Below are positions 21,058 through 36,362 of a DNA stretch of 64,000 bases, in pieces. The notes beneath the pieces were generated by a model. That model searched no databases. It was given only the letters and a program-made list of their open reading frames with translations, and was not told the origin of the DNA. The DNA lies in the NCBI GenBank assembly GCA_010093485.1, contig MU001497.1:796513-860512 (forward strand), in the 5' to 3' direction. The DNA is from Karstenula rhodostoma CBS 690.94. Taxonomy: Eukaryota > Ascomycota > Dothideomycetes > Pleosporales > Didymosphaeriaceae. Made by a program: the position numbers and the translations under genes. Every line of letters starts with the position of its first letter. The stretch's first letter is position 1.

Positions 21058-22516
21058 TTAGTTCGCAATCATCCACCACGCACCCGCAAGAATACCAATG
21101 AGGACAACAGTAGTCAGGAAGCCAGCTCCAGCCTTGTCGCCAGTAGTGATCTCAGAGAATACAATGGGGTCGATCTCGGCTTCACCTCCTGCGGTCGGGT
21201 CGCTCTTGGAGGTACCGCCCTTCTTCTCCGTGACGGGTCCAGAGACATTGGAGATCAGAAGATTCTGAATGATTTCCATGGCGGCCATCTGTTCTCCGAC
21301 ACCGGTGGAACCGTCGTTCACGCCGTCGTTATACCAGCGAAGGCCACATTGGTTCGTCCCAGCGGCGTTGCACTGCTTTGCGGCTGCGGCTGCGGAAGTC
21401 CGAATCTTCGTCCACATCAAGTCCTTCGTCCAGGGAGCAACGAGCATGGTGTAGCCCATCCAACGAGCGAGGTAGGCCTTGAAGGATCTTTGATCGGTGT
21501 TGCACTTGCCGTTGAGTTCACATGCAACTTCATACATGACGTCGTTTTTGAAGAACGTCTCGCCCATTGTTTTAATCATCTGGGTAATCCTTTCCTTCCA
21601 GATGTCATCTTGGGTCTGAAAACTGTCAGTGACGGTTCAACACTGTACTGAAGTTTACTTACAGCATTCCACATGGCAGCAGCGCCAGACAGGTGCACAC
21701 CCAAGTTGTAAGTCCACTGAATTTGGTTGATATCACTGCAATTCTTGGTCTCATCACTGCCGTCGTAAAAGTGGAGCTCCTTATCGAATAGACCGATGCG
21801 AGACTCCCAGTTCCAGGTCTTGACAGCCTCCTTGTTGTAGGTCTCGTTGCCAGTGTATTTGTAAAGGCGAGCAGCAATGTTGAAATAGCATCCGTTTGAG
21901 ATGGTGTTTCGGTAGGTATAGCCATTGTTGAACTGGTAGATTTGCCAGTTCAGGCCGCCGCCACAAGTTTTGTCGTTCCAGCGAACAGCCTGGGTATTGA
22001 AGACAGCCTGTGCCAGTGCTAGCCATGAGGGTCCAGCCAAGTCACCCTTCGTGGGCAAATCGGGCAGCTTGTTCTCTGCCGCCGACATGGCAGCCATGCC
22101 CCAGAAGGCCTGGTCATCGTTTCCTAGCGACTTACTCTGGTTGTTCGGCATGAAGGCGTTATACTGTCCGATCTGGTGCTGCATGGCTTGTGCGGTGATG
22201 TTGTTGTATTGATCATCGCCCGTGTAGTACCAGTAGTCGATCAGAGCACCGAACATAGCACCGGCCTCCCACCAGTAGTATGGGTCTGGCAAGTTACCGG
22301 CGACATCGCCCGGGTTGTCGCCCGTGTACAACTTGCGCATGCCTGCCGCAGCAATGCCCGCAGCCTTCTTGATGGAGGCTGACCCGGTTAGTGGTGTCCG
22401 CGGAGAGCAATGGAAGACATACCTGGATCGTCTAGATTCAATTCCATGGCGCCTGCACCAGAGAGCAACAGAGCCGAGGCGCTCAAGGCGCTGAGCGCCG
22501 AAGAAGCGAACCTCAT
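21058..22516 (-). CDS. DFG5/DCW1: GH76 GPI-anchored mannan endo-1,6-mannosidase
   Basis: Three exons on the minus strand, 22423-22516, 21663-22378 and 21058-21615, give 455 residues; introns are 44 and 47 nt, the first with a CTAAC branch. Family GH76 Dfg5/Dcw1 proteins act at the plasma membrane and wall, processing GPI-anchor glycans so that mannoproteins are linked to glucan. Residues 1-23 are a hydrophobic signal peptide. The paired catalytic aspartates are in GNDDQAFWGMAAMSAAE (Asp119 and Asp120). Typical family blocks include PYYWWEAGAMFGALIDYWYY. The C-terminus has a Ser/Gly/Asp-rich stretch then a hydrophobic tail ending WWMIAN, a GPI-attachment signal. Length matches the family. DFG5 and DCW1 cannot be told apart here. 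Confidence 0.93.
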
Positions 22517-23722
22517 TATGTACGGTTATCCGGCCAGCGTCCTAGGCGGCGGTTTGGAGCATGCGAAGGCAAGTTTCAGACGTGGAAGAAGCTCAGTGCG
22601 GGGAACGCAGCAAGTCTGGTATGGATCCGGCTTCAGAACAGTGGAATGTCGAGTCAAGGTAGAAAGAGTGGCGGTGTTGAGGTGCGAGTGTCGTTTGGCG
22701 GCGAGGTGGAACGAGCGACAGGGCAGCGACAAAGGCGGACTCGTAGAGCGCAGAGGCGGGTATTAGGGGAGGGCAGGTCGCAAGAAGCGAAGCGGGGTGA
22801 AAGAGCGTGTGGAGTGGGCGTGCGGCAGCAGGTAATGGTGTGGTGGTTGTCTTCGCAGCTGGTCGTTAGCCTACGCCCCCAGAGATTCAGGGGAGCGGCA
22901 AGTTAGCGGGTTCGTCGGACTTGTCGCAGCGCCTGTGCCATGCCAGGGTTCACGGCGCCAAGGAGGATTCGACGTTCACTTTGGTCCGAACAACACGCCC
23001 GCCGCTGGAACCAGGTCTCGGGGCACGCGCAATTCTTTATTCTCTGCTGAGACAGCGGCGGGCACGCTGCACGCTGCACGCTCGCTGGAGCAGGCTCTAT
23101 CGTCCTTCAACTTGGTGCCCTTCTGCCAGAGCAGGCCGTCCTGCTGCGGCGCGCGTCGTCTCAGCCCGCTTCACAGGCTCGGCGCCATGAATAGCAGCGC
23201 CGGGGTACGTAATCGCCAGGGCGGCTCCGCTTTGTTGCCACAGCACCTCACTCACCAGGTGGCCATGGCTGACTTTGTTGACTGTCTGGGCGTTCGCAGT
23301 ACAAGGCCGGGCAAGGCACGTGACGCTCAGCAGACGTGTTGGACAGGTCTCGGAGTGGCGCAGAGCAGCGCATCCATCATCATCAGAGCCAGCAGCCGCA
23401 ATAAGAGCGCCCACTTGCTCCGCCGGTAATCACCCGGCACTCACGCACTCTTGCCTGTTCCAGTGGAAGCACGTTGCAAGCCCGTCGCCCGTGAATTCGG
23501 TCGTGTTCGAGTTGTGAAAGTTGCACGACCAGCCTCAGCCTCCGCTCTCGAAACCGTGCTCTGACCAAACTGGAAACACTCGCCGGCTAACCCTACTCTT
23601 CCACCACCCTCCTCCAACCTCCACACCACCACACGCCCATCACATCCACTATCTCCACCGCGCCTTCCACCACCACGCCCATCGCATCCCACCTACAAAA
23701 CACATCGTCGCTCATCTTCGCC
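22517..23722. other. Divergent promoter region
   Basis: Separates the divergent DFG5-type and SNC1 genes. GC-rich with no supported gene. The final 250 bases are strongly pyrimidine-biased on the plus strand (CACC and CTCC runs), as in leaders of well-expressed fungal genes. Confidence 0.55.
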
Positions 23723-24401
23723 ATGGCCGACCGCGAGCAGCCCTACGACCCGTATATTCCCGCCGGCGGCAATGCTCCCCAGGGAGGCGCCCAAGGCCAA
23801 AGCGGAAACCACCGCACCGCGGCCCTTCAAGCGGTACGTCGCTTTCCTATGGTCGCTCGATGCGCACCGCGATAGCTCTGTTCCGGCGGATGCTGCAGTG
23901 GCCCGGCGACCGCGAGCTCGAGCGAGGTCGCCGACAGCTGGCATACGCCGCAAACACCTGCCGCCGCCATGACAAGTGCCATGCACCTTGACCATGACCC
24001 GCCCCCGGTGGCTGCTCTATCGCATAGCGTGCGCAGGCGCCTACGGCTACCCTTTCGCATGTGCACGCAACGAACCAGGTCGCTGACATCACCCGGTAAC
24101 AGGAAATCGACAGCACCGTCGGAATCATGCGCGACAACATCAACAAGGTCTCAGAACGAGGCGCTCGCCTAGATTCGCTCCAGGACAAGACCGACAACCT
24201 GGCCACCTCCGCCCAGGGCTTCCGAAGGGGCGCCAACCGCGTGCGCAAGCAGATGTGGTGGAAGGACATGAAGATGCGCATGTGCCTCATTGTGGGCATC
24301 ATCATCCTGCTCATCGTCATCATTGTCCCGTCTGGTGCGTCCAAGATTCCACACCTGACGATGCGTCGCTGACCCACACAGTTATTGCAACGAAACATTA
24401 A
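23723..24401 (+). CDS. SNC1: Synaptobrevin-type v-SNARE
   Basis: Three exons, 23723-23833, 24103-24334 and 24382-24401, give 120 residues. Snc1 is the R-SNARE on secretory and endocytic vesicles that pairs with plasma-membrane t-SNAREs during exocytosis. Residues 1-37 are a Pro/Gly/Gln-rich head. The SNARE motif runs from EIDSTVGIM to about 95, with the ionic-layer Arg56 in VSERGARL. A basic [11 protein letters not shown] patch precedes the C-terminal membrane anchor ([15 protein letters not shown]). Intron 1 is 269 nt, much longer than neighbours, and intron 2 is 47 nt. Without intron 1 the head would be separated from the SNARE motif. Exon 3 encodes only the last few residues. Confidence 0.93.
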
Positions 24402-28037
<3,636 letters not shown>

Positions 28038-28280
28038 GTGAGGCAGGATGTGAAGCTGGTGGTGCTTGCGAAGATGTATAGACCGTGCTCGTCTTGCGCA
28101 TGAAGAACGCGGTCTCATTAGCGCTGCGACCTAGATAGGATGTTTGTTTACTTTGTATATATACGTTACCGTGCGGGTCGGTGGTGCTTTGTTGTATAGT
28201 CTAGCTTCACGGCGTTAGGCTTCCCATGAGCGAATCAATACCATGCAATCTAAATCAACAGAGTTGTGTACAAGGTGCGT

Positions 28281-28772
28281 TTACAGTGTCGGATTATGCC
28301 GGTTGACTCCCTGACCTGCGCTCGCATTCACCTGGGCTGGGCCGACGTCACGGCTGAGTCGGGAAAGAGCGTTTAGGCACTCCCGCACTATCCCATGGAC
28401 TTCTCGATTTTTGGTTCCATGGCATACTCCACGCACAAGCTCATGTTCCTTGACAAACTGCACTTGAACATAGCGGCTGGAGATGACAGAGGTATGAACA
28501 GTTGCAGCATGTTGCTATCAGTAATGCTAACGATTGCAGCCAACCATCCATACACTCTATGGCTCATCGGAAAGCTACTCAGCAACGATTCCACTATTTC
28601 AGACTTAGGCTTAGGGCCCAGGTGACCAGCGTAGAGTAGCAAAGAACTATGACTTTGCACACATACGAGCCTGGAGTCGGTCAAGCAGATATATGTACTC
28701 GTTGATATTGGGCATATTTGGAGTGTTTTCGACCCAGCTTCGAAGCTGGTTGTCAACAGAATACAGAATCAT
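28281..28772 (-). CDS. Candidate small spliced gene, function unknown
   Basis: Not visible as a single open frame. On the minus strand an ATG at 28772 begins 36 codons (MILYSVDNQLRSWVENTP and onward to LYLLDRLQAR-like residues). A GTGTGC donor follows at 28662, and the acceptor CTCCAG at 28477-28482 leads into RYVQVQFVKEHELVRG and on to a stop at 28281. Exons 28663-28772 and 28281-28476 join in frame to 101 residues. Composition is protein-like in both exons, and the intron (186 nt) contains a CTGAT. The frame is also open upstream of the ATG to an AG, so a further 5' exon is possible. I recognise no family. The donor is not strong; it could be a gene fragment. Confidence 0.35.
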
Positions 28773-28977
28773 ACTGCTCCTTCGGATATTGTGATTTACA
28801 TGTGCTAAGTAACGCGATCATATAGTGCACCTTGCTTAAGTGAAACCTCATCCCATCGACTGACTCATTTCCGATGATGCCTCGGCATCAACACTCTTGT
28901 GGTGCGTAGAGGCAATCACATCTACAGTATGAACACCCAAAAGATCATGGCACAGCTACTTTTCTCAAGCAAAACCA

Positions 28978-30615
28978 CTAGCCTCTCCAGACCACCTCCA
29001 TAACCACCATATACGTCAACGGATTCGCATCCACCCTCACAATCTCAAACCTCTCGTCCGCCCTCTTCACAATCCCCTTCCACGCCTCCAAACTCCTCTC
29101 CCGCGCGTTGAACAGCGCCATCATCCTCAAATCCGTGCTCGTCCCAAACTGCGTGATACTCCTCGGCAGACTCGGATCAATCTCGCCCTGCTTACCCATG
29201 TAGTCTATGAACAGGATCTTAGCACCGGGCTTCAGCGCGGGGCGCAGCTGCTGCAAAATCTTGACGGACTCTGCGTCGGGCCAGTCGTGCAGGATCAGCT
29301 TGAGGAGGTAGATGTCTGCGGCGACGGGCTGCGGGTCGAAGAAGTTGTGCTCGCGGAAGGTGACGCGGGGCGCGAGGGCGGCGGGGACTTGGGAGGCGAA
29401 GATGGGGCCGCATTCGTGGAGGTCTTGGACGGTGATGGTAAGGGATGGGTGCGCGGCTGCGAGGGCGAAGGAGTCGTGGCCGCCGGAGCCGCCGATCTGG
29501 GTGGGTTTAGCTGGGTGTTGGACGTACTGGGGCGGTGCCGAGTCATCGTGACTGGCACTGTTCGGTTGGAAGGTCGTTGGTAGTGACACTTACATCCACG
29601 ACATGCGCGCTTCCTTCCTTCTCCCAATCCGTGGCACCAAGCAACAAATCGACGGTCGCAAAGATATCCTTGAGATATGCCATCCACTCGATGAACGTCC
29701 TCTGCCTCCATCCTTTCTTCTCCCCTGCGCCGTCGTTCTCCAACAATTCCCAGCTGTTGTTGTAATCACCAAACACTTCGCCTCCACTGTGCGCCAGCTT
29801 GAACGCTGTCTGGCTGACATCAGTCGGCAGGTCCTTCTTCCCGAGGGAGAACTTCTCCAGCGCTTCCGGCATGACGAGCATAGAGGGCCCGACATTCTCA
29901 ATGCAGCCGGAAACCAGCGCGCGGAGGCCGGGAAGGCGTGCAAGCGCAGCGGATCGAGAAGTGTGCTGGATGGGGGAGGTGGAGGGGTGAGCAGGGTCGG
30001 CGTAGGTGAAGAAGCGGATCGTGGTGGCATGTTCTATTATGCGCTGGACTGCTTCTTCGGGGAGGTTGACGTGTTGGGCTATGGATTGGACTGAGGCTGA
30101 GCCCTCGAGGGGCACGGCTTCCCAGAAGTTGAAGCGGTTTAGGATGTTGAGCGCGGCCATGTCAGGGATAACCTGCGGAGGTCAGCATGTGTTGAAACGA
30201 GGGTCTAGTCCGAGGTATGGTAACTGTTCTACAGTTCTAGGTCAAGAGGTCGGACGCTATATCACGAATCCAGTTGTTTCGGGACGGACAACAGTCTTCT
30301 CCCAACTCTATACTGGACAACCTCGACCACGCACCACATCCGCACCCCCTACGCGCCACTTACATTATGCGCGTAATTAAACACACTCTCGCTGGGCCCC
30401 TGCGAGATGATAGAAAGGTCATTAATCGCATCCTGCAGCTTCTGCTTCGTCGTGAAAATCTCCGGCGTAAACTTGGAGATATTGACGGGGCTGTCCGCCG
30501 CCAACGTCGGGGCCTCGACCTCACTCTCCTTGAGCAGGCGTTCCAGCGTCTCCGATAACTCTTTGACTCTTGCCCCGAGCTCGCTGAGCGTGGGTCTGAG
30601 ATCCGATGATGCCAT
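28978..30615 (-). CDS. SAM-dependent O-methyltransferase
   Basis: Three exons on the minus strand, 30364-30615, 29594-30172 and 28978-29496, give 449 residues. Introns are 191 nt (GTAAGT) and 97 nt (GTAAGT). The first exon is helical (dimerisation type) and the second holds the winged-helix part. The third begins at SAM motif I, DIGGSGGHDSFALA (about 277-290), and includes LILHDWPD, where His347 is the expected catalytic base of plant- and fungal-type class II O-methyltransferases. The substrate is unknown; relatives methylate phenols, polyketides or flavonoids. The closest neighbours are a permease and an uncertain small gene, not a biosynthetic core enzyme, so cluster membership is not supported. 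The first ATG in frame, 30615, has a good context (ACAATGG). Confidence 0.88.
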
Positions 30616-31543
30616 TGTCGCGAATGAACCCGAGTCTTTTCTCGTCGTGGTAGTTGTGTGTCGTTCACAAGAGACTGTCTGTTCGGAGGAGGCCAAAGCT
30701 ACCTTATACCATGATTACCCGCACGCGCACGCTCAAATTTTTCATTCCTTGCGTTTCCGCCATCGGTGTCACATAACTACTGTGGTTGCGGCCATGCATT
30801 TTCGCAGTGGGTCCTCCGAAGCAGGGATACATTGAAGGAGTAAATATATACTATAGCAGTAAGATCTACTTGGAAAAGTAACATCTAAGTCCCTTTGGGC
30901 GTTAAGAACGTAGCTATATAGCTTTAGTAACTGGGCTAAGGAGTCCCCACTGTGAAAAACATGGCCGCAAGTACAGCAAGCCTCCGAGTTGGTATGCCAT
31001 CACGTCGTTGTGCATCTTATCAATCTTAGCGTGGACGACGAAAGGTGGGTATGCCTCCGACGGGCGACCCTGATTCGTCCCAGCAGGCCCGAAAGGCGAG
31101 GTACATCCGTGATAAGATGGATCTAATCAATCAGATTAGATTTTCCCTGCAATGCCGATATTGCCAAGGGCGATGCGGCAGCGACCTGCTGGATGCTTCC
31201 TAGGCGATGGTGTCATAGGCACCGAAACCGCGACCGAGGCATCTGCGGGGTTGAAAGGTGGGTTCGTGTTACTAAGGCACCAACACGTAATAGTTCGGCC
31301 CAAGGTTGCTCGATACGGAACACCATGTGGAACACTTTCAGAAATTGTTGCGTGGCGAGCAGGGAAAATGGAGAACAGCGCGGGACGGCTTGGTTTGCAC
31401 TAATTTAGCCGTCGCTAAGCAGTATGTATGGAAAATGATATGGACACTGCTACATGTATGCACACAACACAAATGGTCAAGCCGGACCAGCCAACTGCTC
31501 ACTATGCACCATAGACATTGTCGGACCATCGACAGGTCGCACG
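30616..31543. other. Intergenic region
   Basis: AT-richer stretch without a supported gene. A small palindrome, ATCTAATC-AATCA-GATTAGAT, lies at 31121-31141. It should contain the methyltransferase promoter and the permease 3' end. Confidence 0.5.
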
Positions 31544-33307
31544 CTAGCTCGCCGAACTCACTCGCCTCCCACTGACGACATCTACTACATCGCTTTTTCT
31601 CTCGCCCGCACCCCTGAAACTCTTTCGACCCCGGACGAACCAGTCCACTGCAATGATGATAACTACCGCGGCGTACACTGCACTGACATAGTTCATCGAG
31701 CCTGCCGTGACGGGTTGGACATAAGGGAAGGAGTACATGATGAGGGTGAAGAGAGTCCAGGCGAGAAGTACGAAGTTGGAGAACATTCCAAAGGGACCGA
31801 GCCAGAATGGGCCGTGCTTCAGTGTTGAACGACCGCGTACGAGAAGGCAGACCACGGGAATCGCATACGAGATGTAGAGAAGGACGATGCAGGCAGTGAT
31901 CATCCTACCTCTATGTGAGTATTCGAAGTTTTCAGAAGTGGAACAACTTACGAGTTGAACGCCGTCAGAGAGGCGAGATAAAGACAGCCGATGATGGCCA
32001 CGATAATGCAGGACACCAGATGTGCATAAACAGGTACGTCCAATCCTTTGTGCACTTTGCCGAGCCATTGGTGGCCCGGAATGCCCCTATCTCTTGCGAA
32101 ACTCCAGCACAACCTGCTCTGCCACGTATGACAGGCGACCAGGCATCCGAAAGCTGTGGCGATGATCATGGCCTCGAGACATATTGCGCCACCCTTGTTT
32201 CCTACCGCTCGGTAGAACAATTCAAGAATCGGCACCCCCGTCGAAGTGGCAACGATCTCCTGGAAATCGCCCACGATGGAGAAGAACATCGCTACGCTCC
32301 AGAACCAGCCAGTGATAAAACCTATCCCGACAGTCCCCATAATGGCGATAGGCACCATTTTCTCAGGTCGGTGGACTTCTTCGGCAAGGTGTGTAGCGCA
32401 GTCGAGACAAGCGAAGCCCCAGTTTACGTTTACCATGCCGACGATGAACGCAATCCCGCCTTCTTGCCATCCGGTATTGTTGATAAAGGTGGCGAAGACG
32501 AACTTTGCGTGTTGGTGGGTCGGTGCGATTGCCGGGACGGTGACCATGGTGATGAACCATGATATCAATGTGGTATAAAGGGCTACTTTGGCGACCCTAG
32601 GGAGTGTTTTGCCGTAGCAGTTGAAAAAGAAGCAGAAAATGTTGACGAATTGGTATGCAACGAACACCATCCACCGATCGATGACACTACGCGGCTGTTA
32701 GCTGCACTGGTCGTATGCTGTGCTCAGTAGTGCTCCAGTCTTGATGTGGCAGCGCTCAGCGATACCAAGAATGATACCTGAGCTACGGATCGGGGAACTT
32801 GTCGACTCACAGATTTGGATGGGTAAGTTGGTACGACCCAACTATCGCACTACCCGCGGCCAAAGCCACGCTCGCACTGGTAAACATTGCACCAGCCCAA
32901 GCAAACCATCCCGTCAGGTAACTCGCGAGATTTGCATATCTCTTTGGCGCCAATTCATTTGCCCAAAAGTATTGCCCACCCGCGTTGGGCATGGCACTCG
33001 CCAACTCGCTCAGAGTGACGCCGACAGATATCGACACCACGAAAATGATGATGACGCCGTAGATGACGAGAAGCGGTCCTCCTGAATTGATTCCGGTGAC
33101 CAAAGCTGCTGAGATTCCGAACCAGGTATTTGTGAGTGAGAAGCCTACTGCAAGGACCGACAACACACTGAAGTTTCGCTTCATGTCTTGTGTGTAGCCC
33201 ATCTCTGCCAGCTTGAGGGCATCCTCGTCAATACTCGAAGCATCCCCTTTCGTCATGTCGACGGAGTGTTGAGGCGCAAGCGCCTTCTCGTGGTCTGGAT
33301 CGCCCAT
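31544..33307 (-). CDS. APC-family amino acid/choline-type permease
   Basis: Three exons on the minus strand, 32811-33307, 31952-32686 and 31544-31910, give 532 residues; introns are 124 and 41 nt. The protein has about 12 hydrophobic segments and the APC features of the fungal GABA/amino-acid/choline subgroup: MGYTQDMKRNFSVLSVLAVG before helix 1, SELASAMPNAGGQYFW after helix 2, and a cytoplasmic FARDRGIPGHQWLGKVH before helix 9. It should sit in the plasma membrane and import a nitrogenous solute; the exact substrate cannot be told. The N-terminal 45 residues and C-terminal tail are hydrophilic. The 41-nt intron is the shortest in the window but joins the frame exactly. It lies on the same strand as, and upstream of, the O-methyltransferase. 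Confidence 0.92.
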
Positions 33308-34202
33308 CTTGATGTGCTACCGACTCCCACGGCGATACTGAAGACGGAGGAGCTGCTGGTGTGGTGGGTCGACTCCGGGGTAGAGTTGTGAAGGATTGCT
33401 GTCGCTTATGCTTAGGGGGCTTGTGGAGGTGAGCTCATGCAAGTGCAGCCCGTGAACAATGAAGAGAACAAAGCCGAAAAGTGGCGAAGGACGCAATATT
33501 TACACAAGTAACGTAATCGTCTAGGATGGTCGGGAAAAAGAGCAGATAAGGCACGACGACAAGTGGGAAAGCGCCAATCACCCAATGTCCAACCGCAGAC
33601 TGCACGCCAGAAAAGCACGACCGCAACGTGCTCCTCACCACCAACCAGGCTGTCCATCCACTGCCACGCGTGCCGGTCCAGAACCGTCGCCTCTGCCGGC
33701 CCGTATAGAGATCCAATCCTTACAATACGGGCTGTCGTCCTCGGGCGAGTCAACACCACAGAAACGTCGGTCCACTAGCTGGATCAAGCAATCGGACGCA
33801 GAGACGAACGCTTAAGATGGGCGTTCGTCAAGCGCGTGGATGAGGCGTGCGGAGAAAGAGACGGCGTCCATTTGTTTTGGCTCTAACAGAGCGGAGCGAT
33901 TGGCACGCTTAGGCTGGAGCAAGGAGTACGAACCCTACCCTATAGTACATCATGATAGCACTTGGGAATGTTATTATCTTTGATTGACCAGGTATCTTGA
34001 CTTGTCGTGACAGGACTTGACATTGACAGACAACGGCGGCACGGCATCTGTATGTTTCAAGCCCCGTTCTTTGTCGTCCTGGCACGACGCGCGTGCTTTC
34101 ATGTTGGCGAGACAAAGCCGGCAATCGTGCATGCGAATATACTCATATTCCAAGATACCGGGTTCGTCGCGGAAACGGCTGTAAATCACCAGCGAACGCC
34201 TA
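33308..34202. other. Intergenic region
   Basis: No supported gene. A minus-strand frame open from about 34222 to 33974 follows the candidate gene below in another phase and could be decayed coding sequence, but no splice restores it. Confidence 0.45.
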
Positions 34203-35000
34203 TCAAAGACTTTCCGACCCAATCTGCAGCCGTCATCAGGTCAGCAATACATGCGTGCTAGGGCATATACTAGGGTGATTTTGAAAGCGGAACCACGCCC
34301 GCGCATGCAAAGACACTGCGTTAGCTTGTGATGATTGGGGTAACACAGCAGCAGGTCGCCACCGATGATCAACTTGCATAGATGGAACATGGCAAACCTT
34401 TCGATAAGGCCATCTTCAGGTCTGTTTGCGCGGGTCTTCCAGCTGCGGATCCGCAGGAACACGAACTAGAGATGTAAGCTAATCTTCCTCTCCCACTGCC
34501 CTCGTGCACGCCTATCTTCTGGCGCGCGGCTAAACACTTACCGGAAGCGGCATCTGAGTCCAGGCGAGACGTCTCGATACGAATGGTATCTGAAAGATGA
34601 TCTCCGAGCTTCTTCGATACCTGCTGTCGTTATCCTCGTTGAGCACCAGCATGCCATGCACTGAATTGCGTCCGAGATCAGCTGTGGCGTCGGCAGGTAA
34701 CCGCGCATATATGGGAGTGACCCGAGCACTCTTCTTCTGGAAGGCGCATCACCTTCGCAACGTTTCTTGTAACACTCCTGTAGACGTCGTGCAACCGGCA
34801 CCGAAATCGCTCCCGTCATCATAGCGGGTCTCGCGGGAGGAGTTGCATAGCATGAGTGCATCGGAAGTCGGTGGGTAATGAACGAGGCGGTAGACGGACT
34901 GGCTATCAAACAACCCAAGGTACGTACGCTTGAACCGGCCCCGGGTTGAAACATGGTCCGACGGACCTTGAAGCAATCTGAGATCTAATTGCAAACTCAT
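34203..35000 (-). CDS. Candidate spliced or decaying gene, unknown function
   Basis: On the minus strand the ATG at 35000 begins a protein-like frame (MSLQLDLRLLQGP). The same frame continues after a single TGA into RYRRSSEIIFQIPFVSRR. Two clean introns follow, 34466-34541 (GTAAGT, CTCTAG) and 34224-34270 (GTATAT, CTGAC branch, CTGCAG). The TGA disappears if 34682-34801 (GTGCCG to CCACAG) is also an intron. Exons 34802-35000, 34542-34681, 34271-34465 and 34203-34223 then give 184 residues ending ITLIGSESL. The first intron is weak, so a pseudogene with one stop is equally possible. Another open frame just downstream, to 33974, hints at lost 3' coding sequence. I recognise no domain. Confidence 0.33.
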
Positions 35001-36362
35001 AGATGTATTCTACTGGGTGTTGGCACAGATACTCTCGACTCCGGCAGGCTGTGCACTGCTCGATATCTGGACGCTTTATAGACCACCGACTACCTCGCCT
35101 GAGATTGTTTATACTTCACCTGGAGCAAAACAAGAAACCACGCCTCCAGCCTCACCTTTTCTCATCAAAAGAAAATAAGAATCGGACCACAACGCCGGTC
35201 CAACGAAGCCGTAGCATGAGTATCTCCATTGCACCCGCCGCACACAGTAACGGTGCACTGTAAGAGCCTCAGCCGAGATCCGAACCCCATCGAGTCCTGT
35301 GCCATGTTACATCAGCTCCATCTACCAGCTCCGGCAAGCTTTGGTGCTTAATTAACGTGGTATGAGAAGCGTGTCACAAACCAGAAGTTGCCTTTCATGC
35401 TCTGCTTCACACCTTCCCAATATATCATTCTGACGGCATAGTTTCCTATTTAGCACATCAGTAAGTCTGCATGCGTTAGCTCGTATATGAACTCGTCATC
35501 ACGCCTCCTCTATTGTGACACTGGTCAAGACCGCAGTATCATATAGATATATATACATCAGTGGTGGCGTGGGCGGGAGAGATCTCTGCGCGACTACCTG
35601 TTCCTGACTGTCACCACGAGATGCTGCGCCCCGCGGCGATGCGATGGAATCTGTATGCAGGCCGCTTGAACGGGGTCAAGAGTAGCTACTTTGGGCTTGG
35701 CTTTTCTCGTGTGTAAGCTTCGTGTTTTGTAGCACAGCATAGTCTTCCCGATGCGGCGATGCTGTGGCCGGATTCAGAACGTGTACATTTCGCCCCACAT
35801 GTACGCGCATTGAAGCGCAGGGAAACCCAGACGATACTCAATCACGAACGCAGAAGCGATGGACCGGGAGCACGACCCTGCGGCACTGCGACAAATCCGC
35901 TCTGTTCATGCGCGGCTATGCAATTCCTGCGTAGCACAACGAACTGCGTGAAGCGATCAAGAGTATGCTTATGATGTTTATACGATTGGTGATGCTGTGA
36001 GGGGATTCGAAAATACATAAGATGTCGTGAAACAAGCTGCAGATAGATATCGATGTTGTAGGAAAGCGGGTGAGAGACTTGTTACTGAACAGGTCCAGTA
36101 GGTGATAGTAGGAAAAATTCTCCCCATATCCACGTAAAGCCGTACAGCATCCATAAACCTAACGCTACAGCCCAAGCGCCCAACATTGCCCTCATCATAT
36201 ACCTCCATCAGTTCCTACATATGCAGACCATTGCGAGCTAGAGCCAGAATACCTGCCGAGCCGCAGTTTTGATTATTTTCGCCATTAGTAGGGGTATCCA
36301 TATCCGAGATGCGCCGCCGGTGCTGTCTGCTCCAATTGAAAACAGACGCGGATGTATCAAAT
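35001..36362. other. Intergenic region
   Basis: No supported gene. It contains AT-rich microsatellite-like runs (ATATAGATATATATAC near 35541). A short plus-strand frame at 35217-35263 ends at a GTAAGA but leads to no credible second exon. Confidence 0.5.

Noticed and set aside
28978..33307. Secondary-metabolite cluster built on the methyltransferase and permease
   Set aside because: No polyketide synthase, peptide synthetase, terpene enzyme, oxidase or regulator lies nearby.
35217..35263. Short exon ending at GTAAGA
   Set aside because: No downstream acceptor gives an open second exon.
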